Source: Edaphobacter modestus | GTDB lineage: Bacteria > Acidobacteriota > Terriglobia > Terriglobales > Acidobacteriaceae | Direction: 5' to 3' | Length of the DNA stretch: 64,000 bases | Assembly: GCF_004217555.1 (NCBI RefSeq) | Contig: NZ_SHKW01000008.1 | Span: forward strand, 170,005 to 234,004 | Shown here: in pieces, positions 18,111 through 27,530 of the stretch | How the letters are laid out: each line of letters begins with the position of its first letter | How positions within the stretch are numbered: position 1 is the stretch's first letter | Position numbers and translations under genes: made by a program | The notes under the pieces: model-generated | Told to the model about the DNA's origin: nothing | The model's database searches: none | What the model saw: the letters and a program-made list of their open reading frames with translations, nothing else

Positions 18111-18999
18111 CCAGATTATGGGCAGCTACACCTCGGGGATCATCTCCATCAGCCCGCCGTCTCCATTCAGCTAAAGCCAGATTTGAGTCGTTCGCTTCGA
18201 GTGAGGCGAATGCGCTATCCGCCACGCCATCCGCCCAAAACCAGAAGAAATCCTGTAGCAGCCTTTGCGCGGGGTCCTTTATATGAGAAAAGGCGGATTC
18301 AAGGTCGTCATCGCTTGGGTCAACAACAGTCGGAATCAAACACTTTGGCTTCCACGCACGACGTAAGCTCTTGCTCATCCCAAACTCTTGGTAGGCACGC
18401 TTGATTTCACGAGTTGTTGCGGTAACTTGTAGCCCCGTGAGACGAAAGGCATTGAACTGATACAGTTTTGAGTTCGCGACGGCAATCAAGGGAGCGTAGG
18501 GAGAGGCCTGAGCGTGACCCGTAGGCTCGACTTCATTCGCTCTGGGTGGGTTATCGGATGATCGTTCAGTTGATCGAGGAGAAGAGGAGGTAGTGAACTC
18601 GTTTTCTGGAGCGGTAGCGGTATCTTCGAAACCAATTGCAGCTTGAACATATGCCAAAAGATCAGCACTGGGTCTCTTCGTTGTGAACGCAGCGCAATCG
18701 ATTCCATCGCGCACCAGACCGCTAAGAAGATCCTGAAAGTCTACGTCTCCGGCAAGATCAGTCAAGAAAAGAACCTTGCAACCGGTCGCTGTGAAGATGT
18801 GACTCGCCGCTTCGAGGCCTGATAACCCTGGCATGATCGGATCAATGATAAGCAGAGCAGGCTCTCTCTTTGCAGCCTGAATAGCTTCGTCTGAAGTGTA
18901 GGCGAGCGACACGTTGTAGCCGCTGCGCCTTAGAGAAGACGCGACATCATTGGCTGCTCTCCGGTCGTGATTGGCAATAAGGATTTCACGATTTGTCAT
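18094..18999 (-). CDS. Response-regulator receiver fused to a J-like domain (N-terminal half of split gene)
   Basis: Open frame of 301 residues. A CheY-like receiver spans about 1-120 with the phospho-acceptor Asp53 in LLIIDPIMPG and FLTD at the next conserved site; the first acidic pair is HD, not DD. A low-complexity Ser/Pro/Glu linker follows. The J-like helical region begins at LYQFNAFRLTGLQVTATTRE and continues to KDPAQRLLQDFFWFW; the HPD tripeptide is not seen. ATG 18999 is chosen over the upstream start because GAGGCG lies before it. It is 11 bp downstream of the kinase gene. It probably couples signalling to Hsp70. It is interrupted by two frame changes (see 18006-18110). Confidence 0.72.
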   Translation of the reverse strand: MTNREILIANHDRRAANDVASSLRRSGYNVSLAYTSDEAIQAAKREPALLIIDPIMPGLSGLEAASHIFTATGCKVLFLTDLAGDVDFQDLLSGLVRDGIDCAAFTTKRPSADLLAYVQAAIGFEDTATAPENEFTTSSSPRSTERSSDNPPRANEVEPTGHAQASPYAPLIAVANSKLYQFNAFRLTGLQVTATTREIKRAYQEFGMSKSLRRAWKPKCLIPTVVDPSDDDLESAFSHIKDPAQRLLQDFFWFWADGVADSAFASLEANDSNLALAEWRRRADGDDPRGVAAHNLAVLIT

Positions 19000-19010
19000 T
19001 TCAACTCGCC

Positions 19011-20120
19011 TCACATCGAAATGCCACGACGCCACAACCTCAATCTTGCTTCATATTTTCGACTCAGTTCCGGAGACTCCTTGAGCGCTTTCTCCATTAG
19101 GCTGACGGCTTCACTAAGTCTTTCTGGGTCCTGCGCGACTGCTATCGAGCGCAGAGCCAGTTGCCGCCCCAAGTGTTCTCTCGCTTGAGGTGTGGTTCCA
19201 AGAACTCCCTTCGAAGTGTTCCCGTGGCTAGCGGTATCGCTCTTAGCTTTCTCCATTCGTTTGGCGTCAGGTCGCCATGCCTCAAGGGCATTAAGGAATT
19301 CCATAGCCGAGCGATACCGTTGCTTTGGGTCGACTCTTAACGCTTTGAGAACAACCTGATCCAATGCAGAGTCGCAGAGCGCATTCCATCGGCTGGGCGG
19401 TGGTGGTGGACTGCTGAATGTGTCAGACGTCCCATGTGATCGCCCCTCTTCGAGATCGTATGGCAAGCGGTCGGTCAACAGTAGATAGAGAGTGGTTCCT
19501 ATAGCCCAAACGTCTCCAGTCAAGGAGTCACCCTGCGGGTCCTGAAGTGCTTCGGGTGCTTTGAAAGAAACGGTACCTCGTGATGTGGCCATGAGCGTCA
19601 GTGGATTGACGTTCTTTGCTAATCCAAAGTCGGAAATCCTCGCCCGAATTCCGGTGGTTTCGTGACCGATCAAGATGTTCTGTGGTTTGATGTCTCGATG
19701 AATAATGGGCGGATTGTGTGAGTGTGCGACCGCGATCCCTTTGCAAACTTGGCGCATCACTTCAATGGCCTCCCGCAACGGCATAAATTGTGCGCCGAAC
19801 GAACGCCAGTATTGGGAGAGACTGCCTCCGGCGATGTACTCCATCGTGAAGAAGCCGAAGGTGTCCCCTATCAGACTTGCCGTATTAGCGTCATACACCC
19901 GAACGATATTAGGATGATTGATCTTGGACAGAAGGACGGCTTCTCCGAGCATCGCGGAAACTTCGTCTGGCGACCAGCCAGGCGCCTTGAAAAACTTCAT
20001 CGCCTGTCGCCCCAGAAATCTGTGCTTGACCCGATACACTTCGGCGAATGCTCCCTCACCGAGAAAGGCCTCGACCTCATATGTATCGTTTATGCAAAGT
20101 CCATCCGTTAGCAAAGCCAT
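19011..20120 (-). CDS. Eukaryotic-like Ser/Thr protein kinase
   Basis: Hanks-type kinase of 369 residues, cytoplasmic (no transmembrane helix). All catalytic motifs are present: glycine loop GEGAFAEV at 21-28, lysine 42 in AMKFF, HRDIKPQN at about 138, DFGLA at about 163 and the activation-segment end GTVSFKAPEAL. After the kinase domain (ends about 285) there is a short helical C-terminus with a TPR-like tail (LMEKALKESPELSRKYEARL). The frame is open to 20276, but ATG 20120 (MALLTDG) starts right before the kinase fold. It heads the operon with the receiver/J protein, GrpE-like, Hsp70 and FHA genes, and probably phosphorylates one or more of them. Confidence 0.9.
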   Translation of the reverse strand: MALLTDGLCINDTYEVEAFLGEGAFAEVYRVKHRFLGRQAMKFFKAPGWSPDEVSAMLGEAVLLSKINHPNIVRVYDANTASLIGDTFGFFTMEYIAGGSLSQYWRSFGAQFMPLREAIEVMRQVCKGIAVAHSHNPPIIHRDIKPQNILIGHETTGIRARISDFGLAKNVNPLTLMATSRGTVSFKAPEALQDPQGDSLTGDVWAIGTTLYLLLTDRLPYDLEEGRSHGTSDTFSSPPPPPSRWNALCDSALDQVVLKALRVDPKQRYRSAMEFLNALEAWRPDAKRMEKAKSDTASHGNTSKGVLGTTPQAREHLGRQLALRSIAVAQDPERLSEAVSLMEKALKESPELSRKYEARLRLWRRGISM

Positions 20121-20552
20121 ATTTGTACGAGGGAACTCCTGGCAGAATGTTCCTAATTTCCACAGACCACAGTTAGGCGTTGTCCAAAACCAAGATTCTT
20201 CAGTGTCAAATCGATTATCAACAGTATAGCCGTCGGCAACACCGCATAGACGTGCGCCCGAATCAACGCAGCCCAACTTGCTGTGCGCAGTCCCTGTCTA
20301 TCCAGCCCGAGACAAAAGACGCTTTGCGCCTAGTGCACGGAGGTTTCCTCCCAGGCTGCAGCGGATGTTGCCAGCTTTCGTCTCCCACCTCGGAGGGCCC
20401 GTTTCGAGACTGTTACGAAACTTTATGCTCGAACTCGGTTCATCGTTGCTACAACTTCCGATTTATTGACGATTTGGCTGGTATCTTGTCGGCCGCCGTA
20501 GGGTGCATAAACCGGCGAAGGTCTTCGATATCGTTTGTGATGGTGTAGGGAG
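20121..20552. other. Intergenic region upstream of the kinase operon
   Basis: About 430 bases between the kinase start and the end of the next minus-strand gene. It probably contains the operon promoter. No gene, repeat or hairpin was recognised. Confidence 0.4.
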
Positions 20553-21455
20553 CTACTCGTCTGCAGCGGATTCAAGCTTGTGGTTCCAGAACGCATCCCG
20601 TCCGAACATACGCACGTCGTGTTCCATGGCCTCGAAGGTTCCGGAGTTGAGGAATCGTTCAGGATTGAACCGAATATCCGCTACAAGCTTTTCCTGTTGC
20701 GCCGCGGAGATCTTCCGATAGGACTGCGAGTGATGCTTTGCTCGCTCCATCCAATAGTCAAAGATTCCTCGTGGAAGCTCGTATTGTCGCGGCCCCACCG
20801 TTCCGCCGTTCGCGGTGATCTTGGTACCTTGCCAACGCTCAACGAATTCGATCATCCCGAAGAGAGCGAACGGACCAATCTTGGCAAAGGTGAAAGCGCT
20901 GGACTCGGAGTTCGCGAGATCGACATCAACGCTTCGCATGAAGTAGCGATTGACGTTCGGCTGGAATTGCCGACCTTTAGGAGCCCTCCCAATAGCACCT
21001 AAAAGTACCAGTCGCTGCTCGAATCGGCCGGGATGCGCTACTTCGTCAAGTAGGAATTGTGCCCATCGTGCGAGGGCCTGTGTACTTTCACGCTTCTGTG
21101 CTTCGCTGAAATGAACGATCAGGTCTCGCTGAATTGCGTAGGTGAGGATACGCCAGGATATCGATACGCAGAACTTCAGGAACCAGTCGGCGTACTCGAC
21201 CTCCGCGACATTCTGCCTCTGCATCGGATAGAAAATTGAATTCGCAAATTGTCTCTCTAAACGTGAAAACCGCTGCTCACATTCTTCGCATAGAAGTGGA
21301 ACCTTCAGGCCATCTTGGGCACGTACCTTCGGGTTAGTCCCCGACCTCAGGAAGCCGGTCGCTGAGGTCTCACGCAGCCAGCGAAAGACAAATGCGGGAA
21401 TGATGTGACTCGCCCGAAGGGATGCTTCTTTCTTACAGAGACCACACACTGGCAT
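20553..21455 (-). CDS. Zinc-site protein of CxxC-SHIIP-CxxC type (HNH-like)
   Basis: Protein of 300 residues. The N-terminus CGLC (4-7), SHIIP (16-20) and LCEEC (55-59) have the spacing of an HNH/treble-clef zinc site, where His17 could be catalytic. The remainder is mixed alpha/beta with no recognised domain (for example GPFALFGMIEFVERWQGTKI). Similar SHIIP proteins are often annotated as hypothetical or HNH-family. It is divergent from the 1,639-residue nuclease-NTPase with about 150 bp between them, so a shared promoter region and shared defence role are plausible. Function not established. Confidence 0.62.
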   Translation of the reverse strand: MPVCGLCKKEASLRASHIIPAFVFRWLRETSATGFLRSGTNPKVRAQDGLKVPLLCEECEQRFSRLERQFANSIFYPMQRQNVAEVEYADWFLKFCVSISWRILTYAIQRDLIVHFSEAQKRESTQALARWAQFLLDEVAHPGRFEQRLVLLGAIGRAPKGRQFQPNVNRYFMRSVDVDLANSESSAFTFAKIGPFALFGMIEFVERWQGTKITANGGTVGPRQYELPRGIFDYWMERAKHHSQSYRKISAAQQEKLVADIRFNPERFLNSGTFEAMEHDVRMFGRDAFWNHKLESAADE

Positions 21456-21612
21456 GGAAATAGTCTAAAGAAAGTGGCAATTCCAGTGGAATTTTAAAAC
21501 TCGACGGGATCGTCCGGAACTTCAACCTCCCGTAAAGGGAGTTCTGGGAGGGTTCATCTCCGGCCGCAAGAATCCGCATACCATCTGTGCTCGCCGACTT
21601 ACACTATTGGAA

Positions 21613-24600
21613 ATGCCATCGAAGGCCGGGAAGAAAGCTGCACGAAAATCTGCGAGGAAAGCTGCGCGGAAGAATTCGAAATCGACGCTCCTCGCTAAGG
21701 GAGGAGGTGCCGGGCCCGCTGCGGGAGTGACGTTCCAGGGAGGGGTTGCCGCTCTGTTGGCGGCGAGCGGGCTGGGAGAAAGGCACGTTGACGAGCGGCT
21801 GGAGCTCGGTCAGGAATCAGTTGTCGAAATCCGGCTTGAGACGGAAGCTCCCATCGACGATCTCCTTGTCATGACGAGTGCGCCTGGTCGGCTCTTCTTT
21901 CAGGTGAAGACAAACCTCAGTCTCGCCAAAGCCAAATCGGGTGAGATGGCCAAAACCGTCGGGCAGTTCGTCCGACAGTGGCGGCTTTGCAGCGAAGCTA
22001 AGCGGACCAACGGCTGGGACTATCCTCTCGATAAGAACTGTGACCGGCTCGTGATCGCGGTCGGTCCTGAAACACCGGGCACGGTCGCCATCCATTTAGG
22101 AAAAGCGCTTCTCCGGCGCCGCGAAGGCGCAAAGCCGAGTAAGACGCCCCAGGCCCAGAAAGACGCCCTGCACGATTTCACCGTATTGTTGAAGGCGGCG
22201 TGGAAAAACATCTACAAGACCGCGGCAGCAAAGCATGACATTGACGACATTCTGGACCTGATCGTCGTCCTGAAACTCGACTTCCACGGCGCCGATCTTG
22301 AGCTGGGACGGGAATTCCTTAGAGGCAGCCTGGTCCAGCCTCAGACGGTCAAATCCTCCTTCAAGTCGCTTGCCATAGAATGCCAGGACCGGATGGTGCG
22401 GAGCACCGGGTTCACGGTTATGGAGATTCGACGGGTTCTTGAGCGCGGCGGCATCAGGCTGCTCGCGCCCGAGGACTATCGCAAGGACATAGCCGCCATC
22501 CAGAAGAAGAGTCTCGAGGCGCAGGAAAATCTGAGCCTTTCGACCATGCTGAAGACGGACGATGGCAGCCTGATTCCTATCCCGAGGGAGGTGTCGAAGG
22601 TAGCGAAGGCTGCGGCGACGGAAGGATCATTCCTGCTCATCGGCGAGCCGGGTGCCGGCAAGACGGGAGTGCTTACCGATCTAGCAAAGCAACTCGCTTC
22701 CGACGGTCACGAAATAGTGGTGTTCTCTGTCGATAAGCCAGGGTCGGGCGGACTGAAGGATGATTTGGGTCTATCGCATTCGGTGCGGGAGGTCCTGGAG
22801 AACTGGCCGGGACCCGCTCCTGCCTATTTATTGATTGACGGTCTCGATGCGGCGCGAGGAGGATCGTCCGAGGCAGACTACCGGAATCTCATTGGCACCG
22901 TACTCAAGTTGCCGGGCGACCGCTGGAGGGTGATTGCCTCGGTCCGCTCATTCGATCTGAGAGCCGGTCAGCAATACAGGGCTCTCTTCAACGGGACACC
23001 GCCGAATGCAGATTTCGCCGTCACGGGGACGGACCTCGCTAATGTTCGCCACGTCGACGTCCGACAATGGTCAGAATCGGAGTTCGAACAGCTGCTGAAG
23101 AAAGCGCCCAAACTCCGCAAGGCCATCGACGCAGGCGGCTCACGGCTCCGGGAAATCGCTCTCGTTCCGTTCAACACACAACTCCTCGCGGACGTCGTAG
23201 GGCTCGGCGTTCAGGATGCAGAGCTCGGCTCGATCCGAAACCAGACTGAGCTGCTCAGATTCTATTGGCAGCGTCGCGTCGGGTCCTTTGGGGCTGAGGG
23301 TAGAGCCTGCCTGACATCGGCGCTTACTGCGATGGAGAAAGAGCATAGCCTGGAGGCGGATTCAGGTCCTCTCGAGCTGGCTCACGCCGGAACCTTCGAT
23401 GGTCTCCAGCAGGCGGGAATCCTGGTGTCTCGAAGGAACGGAAGGCTGATCACATTCCGCCACAACATACTCTTCGACTACGCCGCCAGCCGCCTCTATC
23501 TCGATCCGTTCAAGCCCGAGAAACTGAAGGAAAAGTCCCTGCGGAACAGGGGTGTGGGGCTGCTTCTCGGCCCAGCGTTGCAATACGCTTTGCAGGAGCT
23601 CTGGGAGGACGAATCAGAGCAGCCGGATCACAATATTTTCTGGGACCTGGTGCTTCTTATGTCCGGAGACCGTTCCATCGATCCGATGTTTCGGAGCATC
23701 ATTGCACAGAGAGCGTGCGAACTGACGGGGTCGGTTGCTGACATTCGCCAGTTGGCAAACAAGATCACGGACACACGAGCTTCGTCGGAGGTCCTGTCCT
23801 CGATTGCAGGCGCTCTCACGATCCTGCTGGAGGACAACCCCGAAAAGGTAGACTCTGCCCCCTGGGCTTTTCTCATCGAGAAAGTGAGCACGATGGGAAG
23901 CCTGTCCGCCCCGGTGGGCTATCTGGTCGAAAAACTGCTCAAGGCGAACATCACAACCGAATCATTCCGTGCGATCGGGAAAGCGGCGCGGAATCTCCTT
24001 GAACGTGGCTTCTCAGCTGCGGACTCGGAGGCAAACCGGAATTTTGTACGTTTCAGCGTCGCATCGGTGGCGAGCACGTACGCGTCGGATCCGCAGGCGT
24101 CCAGCACGCTTCTTGAAAGAGTATTTGACAAGAACCGTCTGAAGAAGTTCGCCTATCTCGAAGTCCCCATGGTGGCGCTGAAGATCGCAACCATCGCCAA
24201 GGTTGACAGCGACTTTGCTGTGTACCTCTACGGCCAAATCTTCGCTCACCATGTTGATTCCCAGAAACAGAAACTGCTCTCTGGAGGCCGCATCCTTCCG
24301 ATGAGCGGCAGTGAGTCCGACGTGTACGGTACGGCGAAATATGCTTTGGTTCAACACTTCGCGGACTTTTTGAAAGATGACCCCAAGGCCGCTATGGAAG
24401 CGCTCATCGGAGTCATGGAGGGATACGTCTCCACGACCCATCCGAAGGCAAAGAACGTAAAGCAGCGGACACTCGTAATCGGTAACGCGACGATCCAGTT
24501 CGCCGAAGACGGCAGCTTCGGTTGGGTCTGGGAGATAGACACGACTCATCCCGAGAGCACCGGAATGATCTTCCAGCAGCATATTGCCAAGCTGCGACAG

Positions 24601-26532
24601 GCGGATAAGGAGGAAGCGGAGAAGATCGTTTCCGTCCTTTTTGAAAAGAACCGTCTTGCCATCCTCTGGGCTCGCCTCTTGATGGTTGCCACAGAACGTC
24701 CGGAGGTCTATTCAGAACTGCTCTGGGATTTGGCGACGAATGAGCAGATCCTGTTGTCCTTGGATACCAGAAAGGACGCGATCGACGCGATTGCAGCCTT
24801 TTATCCTCTGCGCACGGTGGCGGAGAAGCAGACATTCGAGGAGAACGCCTTGCTTCATGGTTCGGCGGATTCCGGGTACCAGTCGGTCCGCCGGAGAAGT
24901 CTCGAAACTCTCTTCCAGACGATCGGTGAGCAGAACCTCGTGACCGAACAGGCACGGGAATTTGCGGTCCCAGCTCCGAATGTGCCACTTGCGGTGAACG
25001 CTCGCCCTTTCTCCATCTCTGGGGGCGTCATGCCATATGGCTTATCGGAGCGGCTCCTCGACAGTGGCGTTGACCTTGAGGCGCCACAGCACTCCGGACT
25101 CTTCGCTCTTGCTCAGCAAGTCAACGAGTCCCTCGAGCTATCAACAGGACTAGGTCAAGGAATCAAAGATGTATCCCATGCTGCAAGCGAATTGCGACAA
25201 CTGGCGGAGGCGATTCGCGATGCCGAGCACGCGCAGGCGCACGAAAATGTCCTGAGGACATCTCGCGACGTGCTCAGTAACGGAACGCGCGCCGTCCTCG
25301 ATTTTGCCCAGAGAACCAAGGCTGAAATCCCCGACGAAGCCTTGGCTACCCTTCGCGAGATTGCATTGAGCCTTTCCCAGTCCACTGATTCGAAATCAGG
25401 GCCGATGCTCCGAGCCAATGCAGTGACGCAATTATTCATCCTGTGCCAGCAGTCTGGCGCAGACGCTGCGGTGAAGCGGGTCGCTGCGCTTGCCTCGGAT
25501 CCAGAGCCCAGCGTAAGGCAGGCCATCACACGGGATCTTGCAACCCTCCTCAACTTCTTTCCTGCAAAGATGTGGAAGCTTGCGGAGGGCTTCATCCAAC
25601 ATGAGCAGGATCCATTGGTTCTCGGTCAGTTGGTAGCCGCATTCCTCGCAGGGCTTCGCAATGTCGACCCCAAGCGAATCGAATCCATGTCGCTGAAGAT
25701 CCAGGATCGTTTCCCCTATCAACTCGTAAACAAAGGAAAGGACTCGAGAGCTCCGCTTTGGAAGCACAGCGCAAAGGTGATGGCCGGACTCTACGTATGG
25801 AACGACAGGAAGAAATCCGGTGACCGGCTCTTCGACTGGGCTGCCAGTCCGCAGATCTACGAGGACCAGATTAGAAACGCTCTCTACGAGGTTCGCAAGG
25901 CTGTCTGCCAGGGCTACGATGCCTGTACTCCCGAACTACAGGCTGCACGCCAGCGCATACAGAGGCTACTGGGCGCCGTTGTTCAGCATTCTGCAGCTGC
26001 CCTTGAGCAGCATTACTCGCTCGGTGCAACGTCTCAGAAGGCAAAGCTTGGGGATGGTCGCCGCTACGCGAAATGTCTCGAGTATGCCTGCATGTCGCTT
26101 TATTTCGGTTCAGGAGCATTCCATGAGAGGAACCCCGGCCACGACTCTCCGATCCTGACCGATGCCGGTAAACAGCGCTACGTAAACGACGTTCAGCAGA
26201 TGCTTCGACGTCTCGGGGATATCTCCATCCCGTCAACCATCTACCAGCTGGTAAAGCTCCTAGATTTCCTTCTCCCCGGCGAACCCGCATTGTGTTTTGA
26301 CCTGTTCACCCATGCGCTGCGGGAGAGTGGCAGAAAACATGGCTTTCAGGGTGAGCAATTGGGAGTGGATGTCCTTGTGCGAATCGTCAGTCGCTCCCTC
26401 GCAGACTTCGACTACATCTTTCTCAACAAAACCCGGCGAGAGGACCTTGTTACCTGCCTCGATATCTTTATCGACGCTGGCTGGCCTGCGGCCTTGCGGC
26501 TCCTTTATCGTTTGCCGGATTCGTTCAGGTGA
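21613..26532 (+). CDS. PD-(D/E)XK-like nuclease + P-loop NTPase + helical-repeat protein (Avs/STAND-like defence candidate)
   Basis: Single protein of about 1,639 residues. A Lys/Ala/Arg-rich tail (about 1-30) is followed by a nuclease-like domain (about 37-200): GVTFQGGVAALLA, then PIDDLLVMTS and GRLFFQVKTN, matching the D...QxK pattern of Cap4/DUF4297-type PD-(D/E)XK enzymes. The NTPase core has Walker A GEPGAGKTG (about 345) and Walker B AYLLIDGLDA (about 406), then a sensor-like RWRVIASVRSFD. The last 900 or so residues are helical and repeat-like (for example LASDPEPSVRQAITRDLATL, a HEAT-type helix pair). The layout effector-NTPase-repeat sensor is that of Avs/STAND anti-phage proteins. 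TTG 21607 is an alternative start. It stands alone on the plus strand, divergent from the zinc-site gene. Confidence 0.8.
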   Translation: MPSKAGKKAARKSARKAARKNSKSTLLAKGGGAGPAAGVTFQGGVAALLAASGLGERHVDERLELGQESVVEIRLETEAPIDDLLVMTSAPGRLFFQVKTNLSLAKAKSGEMAKTVGQFVRQWRLCSEAKRTNGWDYPLDKNCDRLVIAVGPETPGTVAIHLGKALLRRREGAKPSKTPQAQKDALHDFTVLLKAAWKNIYKTAAAKHDIDDILDLIVVLKLDFHGADLELGREFLRGSLVQPQTVKSSFKSLAIECQDRMVRSTGFTVMEIRRVLERGGIRLLAPEDYRKDIAAIQKKSLEAQENLSLSTMLKTDDGSLIPIPREVSKVAKAAATEGSFLLIGEPGAGKTGVLTDLAKQLASDGHEIVVFSVDKPGSGGLKDDLGLSHSVREVLENWPGPAPAYLLIDGLDAARGGSSEADYRNLIGTVLKLPGDRWRVIASVRSFDLRAGQQYRALFNGTPPNADFAVTGTDLANVRHVDVRQWSESEFEQLLKKAPKLRKAIDAGGSRLREIALVPFNTQLLADVVGLGVQDAELGSIRNQTELLRFYWQRRVGSFGAEGRACLTSALTAMEKEHSLEADSGPLELAHAGTFDGLQQAGILVSRRNGRLITFRHNILFDYAASRLYLDPFKPEKLKEKSLRNRGVGLLLGPALQYALQELWEDESEQPDHNIFWDLVLLMSGDRSIDPMFRSIIAQRACELTGSVADIRQLANKITDTRASSEVLSSIAGALTILLEDNPEKVDSAPWAFLIEKVSTMGSLSAPVGYLVEKLLKANITTESFRAIGKAARNLLERGFSAADSEANRNFVRFSVASVASTYASDPQASSTLLERVFDKNRLKKFAYLEVPMVALKIATIAKVDSDFAVYLYGQIFAHHVDSQKQKLLSGGRILPMSGSESDVYGTAKYALVQHFADFLKDDPKAAMEALIGVMEGYVSTTHPKAKNVKQRTLVIGNATIQFAEDGSFGWVWEIDTTHPESTGMIFQQHIAKLRQADKEEAEKIVSVLFEKNRLAILWARLLMVATERPEVYSELLWDLATNEQILLSLDTRKDAIDAIAAFYPLRTVAEKQTFEENALLHGSADSGYQSVRRRSLETLFQTIGEQNLVTEQAREFAVPAPNVPLAVNARPFSISGGVMPYGLSERLLDSGVDLEAPQHSGLFALAQQVNESLELSTGLGQGIKDVSHAASELRQLAEAIRDAEHAQAHENVLRTSRDVLSNGTRAVLDFAQRTKAEIPDEALATLREIALSLSQSTDSKSGPMLRANAVTQLFILCQQSGADAAVKRVAALASDPEPSVRQAITRDLATLLNFFPAKMWKLAEGFIQHEQDPLVLGQLVAAFLAGLRNVDPKRIESMSLKIQDRFPYQLVNKGKDSRAPLWKHSAKVMAGLYVWNDRKKSGDRLFDWAASPQIYEDQIRNALYEVRKAVCQGYDACTPELQAARQRIQRLLGAVVQHSAAALEQHYSLGATSQKAKLGDGRRYAKCLEYACMSLYFGSGAFHERNPGHDSPILTDAGKQRYVNDVQQMLRRLGDISIPSTIYQLVKLLDFLLPGEPALCFDLFTHALRESGRKHGFQGEQLGVDVLVRIVSRSLADFDYIFLNKTRREDLVTCLDIFIDAGWPAALRLLYRLPDSFR

Positions 26533-27006
26533 AGTTTTGCCGGGGCGCTATGGTATCGATCCGGGCTGGTGATTTGTGCCTCTGACTGGCGAAGGACATC
26601 GAGCGCAGAGATCAGAAAAAGATACTGTGAACTGCGATGCTCGCAATGTTCTTCCGATGTCGTCTCGGCGGACGACGGTGTCATTTCAACACCTGCGCTG
26701 AGCTTTGGACATACCGAATTCAAACTGTAGTAAAGAGCCCGACCTCGATCATTTCTCGCAAGCGAGCAAGCTACTTTCAGGTTGGGCGCAAATGCGCATC
26801 GAAACTTTCATCCTATTCGGAATTTACTTTCATTGTAAGAGGAACTCGCCTCATAAGTTCTTGAATCCAAAAAAGCGAAACCTTCACTTTAACCGTCACA
26901 CGATTGTTTGTTGCCAAACCAAATGAAGAGGGGAGGCAGCAAGGCGGCTTTCCTCCCCTCTTTTTGTTTATTCACTGATCCGAGCGATGAAGTTTTTTGT
27001 TCTCGA
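26533..27006. other. Long intergenic region with a bidirectional terminator
   Basis: No convincing gene. Two short overlapping plus-strand frames (26637-26864 and 26705-26926) have no family sequence. The main feature is the hairpin at 26926-26962. Confidence 0.4.
26926..26967 (+). terminator. Rho-independent terminator
   Basis: A perfect 11-bp inverted repeat, AAGAGGGGAGG (26926-26936) with CCTCCCCTCTT (26952-26962), has a 15-base loop and is followed by TTTTG on the plus strand. It may also end the minus-strand gene that stops at 27007, although the U-tract on that side is weak. Confidence 0.75.
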
Positions 27007-27381
27007 CTAGGCAGGAATTTCCGCAAATCTTTTTGCGTGCGCCTCTTTGCGTAAGCGTTCCTTCTCGATCTCCGATTCGCGGTGCTTTTCGAGGAGCTCG
27101 AGTAACTGACCATTGGGTGATTCAAGTATGTGGATCGCCATTCTCAGAAAAATCCGGATGACGTTCGTATACTTCAGCTTCCACCGCTGGCAGACTTCTT
27201 TCAATCGAAAATACTCAGGCAGAGGCTGCTTAAACGTAACGCATTGCAGAGGACGCTTATCGGTTGGGCTATTCATATCCCTGATGATTGCGAGCATCAC
27301 TGCTTCTTCATGATCAGTAGGTTGAGCTTGGTTCAAAGAGAAGGGTTCGGCTTCGGAAAGTAACGTAATTTGATCCAACAC
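27007..27381 (-). CDS. Ribbon-helix-helix-like small protein
   Basis: Protein of 124 residues, no signal or membrane helix. The central part (LQCVTFKQPLPEYFRLKEVC, then KYTNVIRIFLRMAIHIL) has the beta-strand plus two-helix pattern of RHH DNA-binding proteins. A charged helical tail (ESEIEKERLRKEAHAKRFAE) follows. A DNA-binding or antitoxin-like role is possible, but no toxin gene is adjacent. Family not identified with certainty. Confidence 0.5.
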   Translation of the reverse strand: MLDQITLLSEAEPFSLNQAQPTDHEEAVMLAIIRDMNSPTDKRPLQCVTFKQPLPEYFRLKEVCQRWKLKYTNVIRIFLRMAIHILESPNGQLLELLEKHRESEIEKERLRKEAHAKRFAEIPA

Positions 27382-27448
27382 TACTCAACCCACCTTTGCT
27401 TTATATTCGCCTACCGGATTTGACTGTATCACATGCGAAATAGCAAAG

Positions 27449-27481
27449 AAAGACCAGACGTAGTTGAACTGTCTGGTCTTT
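27449..27481 (-). terminator. Rho-independent terminator of the Ig-like gene at 27531
   Basis: A perfect 11-bp stem, AAAGACCAGAC (27449-27459) and GTCTGGTCTTT (27471-27481), has an 11-base loop. On the minus strand it is followed by CTTTGCTATTT, 50 bases after the stop of the Ig-like gene. Confidence 0.75.
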
Positions 27482-27530
27482 TATAGATAAGGATCGACGT
27501 TGTATGTAGAGGATGGATGATGATGACGAT

